Below, piece after piece: positions 8,839 through 14,015 of a stretch of 38,967 nt of DNA (position 1 is its first letter; each line of letters opens with the position of its first letter). The stretch spans positions 1-38,967 of IMG/VR virus record IMGVR_UViG_3300044703_000136. One strand, written 5' to 3'. Both the position numbers and the translations under genes were made by a program. A model generated the notes under the pieces. The model saw nothing but the letters and a program-made list of their open reading frames with translations. It was not told the DNA's origin and did no database searches. Source of the DNA: a virus.

Positions 8839-9447
8839 TCACTTCGCCGTTGCGATTGCGTTTGTAACCTCTCGCTGATAGAGCCCAAGCAGTTGCGCGT
8901 CTAAAGTTTTCTTCGCCGGACCAAACAACACGTCGCGCTCTTTAATTTTTGCTCGCGGGACCAGGAGATACAGCACCACGCGTTTGGCGTTGCGGCCGCG
9001 GCCCTGTTCCTGCAACAAGATCATGCCGCCGCCTTTGCGCATTGGCAGCACAACGTCGCGTTTGCCCCGCAGGTTTCGCGGACGCTGCGCCGCCCGGATG
9101 ATGTCGCGCTTCGTGCGGCGCACGTTCGTAGTCGGAATCGCGATGAAGTTACCGTGCGGCAACTTAATGACCGTCTGCCCTGCTGGTTCGCGGATGAACT
9201 TCTCAATGAAGTCGGCGCCGGTGCCTACGAGCGCTGTGATTGGATCGTCGGTTTTCTTGGCCGCCTGGACTTTAACCGCGTACGGTCCACGCTCATCCCA
9301 ATTCGTTCGGATCGTGAAAGCACTGCGCAGCGCTTTCTTGTTCGCCGCCTGGACTAACTTCGCGCCCTTGGTGAGCGCAGAGGCAACCGCGAAGCGGATT
9401 TGCTTCTCAGGGTTGCGCGCGCCAGTTTGGGTGGTCGTGAAGCTCAT
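8839..9447 (-). CDS. Minor tail protein candidate, 202 aa
   Basis: A 202-aa basic protein placed between the tail chaperone and the tape measure. It has a helical N-terminus (EKQIRFAVASALTKGAKLVQ), a basic middle with GNFIAIPTTNVRRTKRD, and a C-terminal strand-rich part (RVVLYLLVPRAKIKERDVLF) ending in a helix. This resembles gpZ/HK97 gp10-like or DUF6441-like minor tail proteins, but I cannot assign a precise family. ATG 9447 overlaps the TGA of the frameshifted chaperone extension (9446-9444) as ATGA, so its translation is probably coupled to the GT product. Confidence 0.65.
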   Translation of the reverse strand: MSFTTTQTGARNPEKQIRFAVASALTKGAKLVQAANKKALRSAFTIRTNWDERGPYAVKVQAAKKTDDPITALVGTGADFIEKFIREPAGQTVIKLPHGNFIAIPTTNVRRTKRDIIRAAQRPRNLRGKRDVVLPMRKGGGMILLQEQGRGRNAKRVVLYLLVPRAKIKERDVLFGPAKKTLDAQLLGLYQREVTNAIATAK

Positions 9448-9659
9448 TGCATGCCGACGTAAATCAGAAAGCGGTTTGTAATCGGCTCAGGTTCGTTATC
9501 GAGCATCTGCATTAACTCACTCACCGGCTTGCCAGTGTCGTACATCCATTGCAACCAGAACGACTCCGGAATCGGCAGGCCGCGGCGTTGGTCTACTGGC
9601 CCACCTCTGGTTTCGACCCAGAGTCGCCAGGCGCTGGCGGTGGCTGAGTCGAACTGGGA
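9444..9659 (-). CDS. T part of the tail assembly chaperone, read by -1 frameshift, 71 aa
   Basis: In the -1 frame relative to the G gene an open frame continues for 71 codons past the slippery heptamer, starting SQFDSATASAWRLWVETRGG and including GLPIPESFWLQWMYDTG. It has no plausible start codon near its 5' end but ends in a TGA overlapping the next gene's ATG. It would give a roughly 200-aa GT fusion (129 residues of G plus 71). Phages of this type commonly make G and GT chaperones from overlapping frames just upstream of the tape measure region, and the order fits. The frameshift is predicted, not shown. Confidence 0.72.
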   Translation of the reverse strand, partial: SQFDSATASAWRLWVETRGGPVDQRRGLPIPESFWLQWMYDTGKPVSELMQMLDNEPEPITNRFLIYVGMQ

Positions 9660-10045
9660 GGGTTTGCGTCGCGGTTGATGGCCTCCTTAATTGCGTCGCG
9701 GTCCTCAGGCACCAGGCTGAGAAAGAATTCAGCCGTCAGCTTCGCCGGCTCGCCGTCCTCTTCGGTTAGCGCGTTGCCTTCCGCGTCGATAATCCGCGTG
9801 ATTGATTGCGCCCAGAGTTCCGCAGTCTGGTGCTCATCGCCCATAAACGTGCGGCCTTCGATATGGTCGGCAATCATCTTCGTGAATCCATAGGCGGTGT
9901 AGCTCTTGAACTCGAGCGAGAAGTTTTCGACAACGAGGGCGCTGTTTGGATCTTCGGGGTCGCTCAGAAAGTGGAGCGGCACATCATCAACTCGCCGCAT
10001 AACAAATTGGGCTGGCTCGGGTCTTCGTCTGATTTTTCCTGACAT
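9593..10045 (-). CDS. Tail assembly chaperone G, 150 aa
   Basis: A 150-aa protein between the major tail protein and the tape measure, starting MSGKIRRRPEPAQ at ATG 10045, which has GAGAGGA seven bases upstream. The longer in-frame reading to 10207 is rejected because it lacks such a site and runs into the neighbouring gene. The N-terminal two thirds look folded and acidic (FVMRRVDDVPLHF, ELWAQSITRIIDAEG). The last 23 residues are a low-complexity Pro/Ser tail that would be bypassed when ribosomes slip at 9659-9665. Role: binds the tape measure and recruits tail tube subunits. Assignment rests on order, size and the frameshift layout. Confidence 0.72.
   Translation of the reverse strand: MSGKIRRRPEPAQFVMRRVDDVPLHFLSDPEDPNSALVVENFSLEFKSYTAYGFTKMIADHIEGRTFMGDEHQTAELWAQSITRIIDAEGNALTEEDGEPAKLTAEFFLSLVPEDRDAIKEAINRDANPPSSTQPPPAPGDSGSKPEVGQ
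9659..9665 (-). other. Predicted -1 ribosomal frameshift heptamer A AAC CCT
   Basis: On the minus strand the G reading frame contains AAACCCT with zero-frame spacing A AAC CCT, which fits the canonical X XXY YYZ pattern. Slipping back one base opens the 71-codon frame that ends in the ATGA overlap with the next gene. No strong downstream stimulatory hairpin was worked out by eye. Confidence 0.68.
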
Positions 10046-10134
10046 GAAATAGTCCTCTCTAAAAGGGTTTAGTGATTTAGTTTTGCGGACTCGCGGGCGG
10101 GCCGTGAAAGCGCCGTGCGCGTGGAAGGGGAAAA

Positions 10135-10464
10135 CTAGCGGGGTGAAAAGCGTAGCCAAAGAGTCATCGCGAGTTGCAACACCGCGAGAGCTCCGAAGGC
10201 AAACCACAAATAGTTGTTGAGCCGGTTGATTTGACGATCGCGCGCATCGAGGGCGTTTTGAAGCTTGTCTATTTCGCTTGCTGGGGCCTTCTGTTTTTCC
10301 AGTTGCTCGACCTTGCTTTCGAGCGTCGCCAGCTTCGAGGCAGTGCCATCCTTCACTTCGCGCACGTCACTGCTGATCGTCGTGACCCGTTCGTGGAGAA
10401 TGAGCAGTAACTCCCGATCGGTCAGTTTTGAAGTGTCGATGGTTTGCGCGAGCATTTCAGCCAT
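10135..10464 (-). CDS. Coiled-coil protein with C-terminal membrane segment, 109 aa
   Basis: Residues 20-80 are strongly helical with heptad-like charge patterns (KLATLESKVEQLEKQKAP, LQNALDARDRQINRL). A single hydrophobic segment, YLWFAFGALAVLQLAMTLW, lies near the end with Arg after it. The architecture resembles XhlA-type holin accessory or spanin-like proteins. It is the second of two such genes in a row between major tail protein and chaperone, an unusual place for lysis genes. No Shine-Dalgarno is evident before ATG 10464. Confidence 0.6.
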   Translation of the reverse strand: MAEMLAQTIDTSKLTDRELLLILHERVTTISSDVREVKDGTASKLATLESKVEQLEKQKAPASEIDKLQNALDARDRQINRLNNYLWFAFGALAVLQLAMTLWLRFSPR

Positions 10465-10525
10465 TAGTCCGTTCGCCGGTCAGAGAGAGAAAATTAAGAA
10501 TCAAAATCGTCCAGAGCAAATGATA

Positions 10526-10843
10526 TTAACCTTTGCTAAACAGCCTCATAATTACCGCGCCGATAAAACCGGCGAATAGTCCCAGCACAACGCCGATGCC
10601 AACGATTTTGGCTTGCCACTTTTCCAGCGCCGCGACGCGTTTCTCGACTGCGTCGAACTCTCCCTTGGAAATGACGTTGCCGCGAAGTTCATTCAGTTTC
10701 TCTAACCGAGATTCAAGTTGAACAGTGGCCAGGGTGAGCGCTTGCTCGCTGGCATCGTGCTGAATCTTGAGCGCTCGATCGCGAAGCTCGAAGTTCGTGT
10801 CGACGTACTGTCGAAGTGAAACGGTTTCGTCATTGCCATTCAT
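10526..10843 (-). CDS. Coiled-coil protein with C-terminal membrane segment, 105 aa
   Basis: It has the same layout as the next gene: a helical, charged N-terminal two thirds (LESRLEKLNELRG, EFDAVEKRVAALEKWQAK) and one hydrophobic C-terminal segment, IVGIGVVLGLFAGFIGAVIM, with a short basic tail. XhlA-like or holin-like is the nearest description. Sequence identity with the neighbour is too low to call them clear paralogues by eye, although architecture and adjacency suggest a functional pair acting at the inner membrane. Confidence 0.6.
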   Translation of the reverse strand: MNGNDETVSLRQYVDTNFELRDRALKIQHDASEQALTLATVQLESRLEKLNELRGNVISKGEFDAVEKRVAALEKWQAKIVGIGVVLGLFAGFIGAVIMRLFSKG

Positions 10844-10864
10844 CGCAAAGGAGCGGGCGAATTG

Positions 10865-11968
10865 TTACCAGCGGTCAATGTCACCAAACCCGGTGCCGTC
10901 CGGATCCAAAGCGGTTCCCTTAATCTCATACTCGTTGACTGAGTTTCCAGTGCCGCCGGATGAGCCGCTCTTGAGGGTCCATTTCGAACTCGGCGGAAAC
11001 GAGCAGTTCTTTAGGAACGCGCGAATGTTTTTCAGCGGCGCCGATGTCACCAGATTCTTGCCGGTAAAACGGAACGCCACGTTTCCCGGATTGTCGTCGG
11101 CGATGCCAACCTTCGCTGACACGCCATAGCTGTAGCTGATGAAGAAAGGTTGCACCAGCGCGGTGCCGTTAGCGCCACTGGCGAACGCCGTCTTGGTCAG
11201 GTGCGTGCCGTCAACCGTCAGCGTAATTGAATTGCCGGCGGTGCCGAAGTCATTGGCGGTTAGCGCCACGTCCGGCGAGGTCACTACAGCGGTGCAGAGG
11301 GTTGTTAATGAGTCCTCATTGATTTTGTTCGCCAGGTTGGCTGCGCTTATCGCAATCGTGCTGCCAATTTTGACTTCGTTAGCGAGCGTTGGCGTCACCC
11401 TCCACGTATAAGTCTTGCCGCCGACCGTGGTCGTCTCGGCCGCAGTGGGCTGGCTGGCAAGATGAAGGTTGCCGGTAGCTTTTACACCATCCGTCAGGTT
11501 GACGTTGAGCATGGTGATGGCGCCGGATTCTTTAGCCGCAAAGTGCGTTCCGTTCACCACCGGGTTTCCGTTAACATCGACCATAGTGGCGCCGGCGGCG
11601 ACAATGTTTGGCTTCTCGGTGAAATACTGCTGGCCAACTTCTAATCCGGCCGGGAGCTCTTCATTGACTACCGAACCGGCCGCCACATCGGAGGTCGTGC
11701 CGTGCAGCGCCATTTCCATGACGCGCTTTCCAACTTCCTTGCAGGTGATAGTGACGCCGATCGGACCGTCTTTGATTTTTATGTTCAGGTCCTGGCGGTT
11801 AGGGCTGTCCTCGGCGGTCGAAAAGTTGGTGGCGTATTCGGCCGCCTGATCGATTTCAACCATGACCGTTTCGCCAAGAGGGTCGTACGGGCCGGGATTG
11901 GCATTCGCGTCGAGAGTTGCTACCGAGGCGTTCCCAACATATAAGCCGTATTGTTTCTGTGTTGCCAT
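10865..11968 (-). CDS. Major tail (tube) protein with an inserted domain, 367 aa
   Basis: A 367-aa protein between tail terminator and chaperone, the expected place for the tail tube subunit. Residues 1-165 and 275-367 form the tube-like part (NRQDLNIKIKDGPIGVTITC, VAFRFTGKNLVTSAPLKNIR, NEYEIKGTALDPDGTGF). Residues about 170-265 look like an inserted surface domain found in several tail proteins (TTTVGGKTYTWRVTP, LANKINED, GTAGNSITLTVDGTHLT). Such insertions decorate the tail outside and may bind cells weakly. Tube proteins are usually 150-250 aa, so the extra length is explained by the insertion. Confidence 0.75.
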   Translation of the reverse strand: MATQKQYGLYVGNASVATLDANANPGPYDPLGETVMVEIDQAAEYATNFSTAEDSPNRQDLNIKIKDGPIGVTITCKEVGKRVMEMALHGTTSDVAAGSVVNEELPAGLEVGQQYFTEKPNIVAAGATMVDVNGNPVVNGTHFAAKESGAITMLNVNLTDGVKATGNLHLASQPTAAETTTVGGKTYTWRVTPTLANEVKIGSTIAISAANLANKINEDSLTTLCTAVVTSPDVALTANDFGTAGNSITLTVDGTHLTKTAFASGANGTALVQPFFISYSYGVSAKVGIADDNPGNVAFRFTGKNLVTSAPLKNIRAFLKNCSFPPSSKWTLKSGSSGGTGNSVNEYEIKGTALDPDGTGFGDIDRW

Positions 11969-12005
11969 TGTTGACCTCGCGAACGAATTGAAACTTTGCC
12001 TAAAA

Positions 12006-12662
12006 CTAGACCTCGTAAGGGTCGATTACGTGATGCACGTTCCAACCGATTGCCGAGGCTTCGATTGTGAAAACCTCAGATGGGACTACGAAGCCGTCAT
12101 CGGTGATTTCGGCGTGAACGCATAAGCCGCCCAAGGTGTAATCACGTTCGCCGGTGTCAGGGTCAGTAACTACAGCCTGGGCCATGTCGGCGAGATGCTT
12201 CCTGACCTCGGTCGGCGCTAAATCTCGAAAGTGAAACGCACGGGTTTGCACCGGCAAGGCAGCACTTACACCTTCTGAATCGGGTGTCTCTTTCGCCTCG
12301 CGCGTGCGCACCTGGTCGAAAACGGAAATGCGGGCCTGGCCCGCGGCCGATTTCAGCGAATCTTCATTCGAATGCGTCACCCATTCGTCGACGCCGTTCT
12401 TGCCGATGTCGGTTTGATATTGGTAGCCGTTCGCGAGCGGCGCCGCTGCGCTGTCAATCTTCGCCAGACGGCGTTTGAATTCGTTGACGATTTGCTGGCG
12501 GATGGTTGTTTGCGGAGAAGACATGAGTCTGGAGTCTGGAGCCTGGAGTCTAGTAGCAGAGACTGAAGGCGCGGGCATGGACGTAGCCGCACGCGCGTAA
12601 ATCGGTGTGGCCGCCAGCGCGATCGTCGACGCAATCATGAACAGCAAGGTAAGTCGTTTCAT
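12006..12662 (-). CDS. Tail terminator-like protein with an N-terminal signal-peptide-like leader, 218 aa
   Basis: From about residue 50 the protein matches the tail terminator pattern: TTIRQQIVNEFKRRLAKI, VFDQVRTREAKE, RKHLADMAQAV, the glycine pair in YTLGGLCVHAEI, and a terminal DPYEV. These proteins cap the tail tube and join it to the head. The start is ATG 12662 (MKRLTLLFMIAS), with AAGGAG nine bases upstream. Residues 1-25 look like a Sec signal peptide ending near YARA, followed by a linker encoded by four 7-bp repeats. An internal MSSPQTT start would give a normal-length protein but lacks a ribosome-binding site. A secreted tail terminator makes no obvious sense, so the leader is an oddity. 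Confidence 0.7.
   Translation of the reverse strand: MKRLTLLFMIASTIALAATPIYARAATSMPAPSVSATRLQAPDSRLMSSPQTTIRQQIVNEFKRRLAKIDSAAAPLANGYQYQTDIGKNGVDEWVTHSNEDSLKSAAGQARISVFDQVRTREAKETPDSEGVSAALPVQTRAFHFRDLAPTEVRKHLADMAQAVVTDPDTGERDYTLGGLCVHAEITDDGFVVPSEVFTIEASAIGWNVHHVIDPYEV
12525..12552. repeat. 7-bp tandem repeat inside the tail terminator gene, four units
   Basis: GAGTCTG, GAGTCTG, GAGCCTG, GAGTCTA. It lies inside the reading frame and encodes part of the linker between the signal-like leader and the terminator fold; 28 bp is not a multiple of three. Confidence 0.85.
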
Positions 12663-12682
12663 TGTCGGATTCTCCTTCAAGG

Positions 12683-12710
12683 GGTTTCAGGTTTCGCGTT
12701 TCAGGTTTCA
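12683..12710. repeat. 7-bp tandem repeat upstream of the tail terminator gene, four units
   Basis: GGTTTCA, GGTTTCG, CGTTTCA, GGTTTCA, lying in the gap between the terminator start (12662) and the stop of the 76-aa gene (12729). The unit sequence differs from the other arrays but length and position match. Confidence 0.85.
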
Positions 12711-12728
12711 AAATAAAATATCGAACCT

Positions 12729-12959
12729 TTAGGTGGATGCGGTTTGCGCCAGGTAGCCATCGATAATAGTTCGGATTGCGACCAGGGCTTTTCGTACCTT
12801 CGAATCATCGCCGGTAGTCATCGCTTCAATGGCAGGGCCGACGGCAATCAGAATGTTGCCAACGGCGTCATCGGCGCCGGTGTTGTTCGAGTCGCGCGAC
12901 TTCAAATAGGCTGCCGCACTCGGCAGGATCAAGGGCAGTAGGTTGAAAAAATACTTCAT
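12729..12959 (-). CDS. Small protein of unknown function in the neck region, 76 aa
   Basis: The likely start is ATG 12959 (MKYFFNLLPLIL), with AAGGA ten bases upstream. A GTG at 13013 would add 18 residues and run up to the previous stop. The N-terminal 17 residues are hydrophobic and could be a short membrane anchor. The rest is helical (DAVGNILIAVGPAIEAMTTG, KALVAIRTIIDGYL). The family is not recognised. By order it lies between head-tail joining and tail terminator genes. Confidence 0.5.
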   Translation of the reverse strand: MKYFFNLLPLILPSAAAYLKSRDSNNTGADDAVGNILIAVGPAIEAMTTGDDSKVRKALVAIRTIIDGYLAQTAST

Positions 12960-13014
12960 GTGGGTTGTTCCTTTCGGAGTTGATGGTTGTGTAGGTTTCG
13001 ATTTGAAACTCACC

Positions 13015-13377
13015 TTACAGCTTCTTCAAATAAACGCGCGTCGTGTTGACGCCGGCTGCGCTGATGCGCGGTGTTGTTTGGAACGTCTCGCCGTAGCCTT
13101 CCTCGCCTTCCAGCAGCCCGAGAAAGCGGACCGTGTACTTGACGTTCGGATCTAAATCTGCAACGTCTGGGGAGACGCAGAGTATCGACGGGGCCGAGGC
13201 TTCGATGTCGGTTTCGTAAACGCTCACCGATTGCGTGTTGCTCTGGAAGATGGCGGCGATTGTTTTTGCATAGCGCGTTGGTTCGCTGCCCGGTCCAACA
13301 ATCAGCGTCCGGATGGCCGGCCCATTGTCGATTGCAAAGAACGTCGAACGAAAATCGTCGATAGTCTCAAATGGCAT
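13015..13377 (-). CDS. Head-tail joining protein candidate (gpFII-like position), 120 aa
   Basis: A 120-aa protein starting MPFETIDDFRSTFFAID. The opening DDFRSTFF followed by beta-rich sequence is reminiscent of the FII/gp7-like head-tail attachment proteins. It lies after the capsid and the 147-aa head protein and before the tail terminator. No enzyme motif is present. Assignment is by order and fold impression only. Confidence 0.55.
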   Translation of the reverse strand: MPFETIDDFRSTFFAIDNGPAIRTLIVGPGSEPTRYAKTIAAIFQSNTQSVSVYETDIEASAPSILCVSPDVADLDPNVKYTVRFLGLLEGEEGYGETFQTTPRISAAGVNTTRVYLKKL

Positions 13378-13380
13378 AGA

Positions 13381-13401
13381 AGCTAAGAGCCAAGAGCGAA
13401 G
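13381..13401. repeat. 7-bp tandem repeat, three units
   Basis: AGCTAAG, AGCCAAG, AGCGAAG directly upstream of the start of the 120-aa joining protein gene. Degenerate but in register. Confidence 0.65.
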
Positions 13402-13431
13402 GGGATGAGAGCAGTGCGGTTTCCGCGTCGC

Positions 13432-13453
13432 TTTGCCCTTTGCCCCCTTGCCC
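13432..13453. repeat. 7-bp tandem repeat, about three units
   Basis: TTTGCCC, TTTGCCC, then CCTTGCCC, just beyond the end (13461) of the 147-aa head gene. It shares the same intergenic gap as the array at 13381-13401. Confidence 0.65.
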
Positions 13454-13460
13454 TGGGCAG

Positions 13461-13904
13461 CTAGACGAACAGCTCGCGCGTGTAACCGCGATCGGCGGCG
13501 GACCGAAGGAACGTCTCAGGCCGCGACAGACGGGCCTTCACATCGGCGAAAGTTCCCGCCGCTCCATCGCCAGCGGTGAAGACCAGTTTCAGATAACGCT
13601 TCTTACCGCCGCGCATGTCTACGTGGATGGCGAAGATTTTGCCGTCTTCGTCATCCTGGGGAACGGTCGAATCAACCGAAAAGTCCGCGCCGTCAACATC
13701 TGCATAGGCGTCATGGTCGCCGTCATCGTCCGAGTGCTGAAGCTTCAAAGCCGCCACGTCGACGTCGGTGGCGCCCAGCGAAATCTCGAACGTAATGAAT
13801 CGGAAGCCGAGCGTATCGACGGCCGCGACCGAAAAACTCGCGTTGTCTTTAATCGCGGCAGCCGGCGTGACGTTGATGGTTTTGATATTCAGCGCGTCAT
13901 TCAT
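13461..13904 (-). CDS. Head-associated structural protein, 147 aa
   Basis: Directly downstream of the capsid gene. The pattern FRFITFEISLGATDVDVAAL then LQHSDDDGDHDAYADVDGAD, with AAGTFADVKARLSRPETFLR near the end, is shared by many phage proteins that follow the major capsid gene. It is beta-rich and very acidic in the middle. Likely a capsid decoration or head completion protein. The exact role is not known from the sequence. Confidence 0.65.
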   Translation of the reverse strand: MNDALNIKTINVTPAAAIKDNASFSVAAVDTLGFRFITFEISLGATDVDVAALKLQHSDDDGDHDAYADVDGADFSVDSTVPQDDEDGKIFAIHVDMRGGKKRYLKLVFTAGDGAAGTFADVKARLSRPETFLRSAADRGYTRELFV

Positions 13905-14015
13905 GGTTTGTTCTCCCTTTTGGAGTGCGCCGGTTAGACGGCGCTTTGTTTTTCAATCAGGCAGACAACGAATCGAAACGGAGAAAGCGGCGACGAGGCC
14001 GCCGCACTCCAAAAA

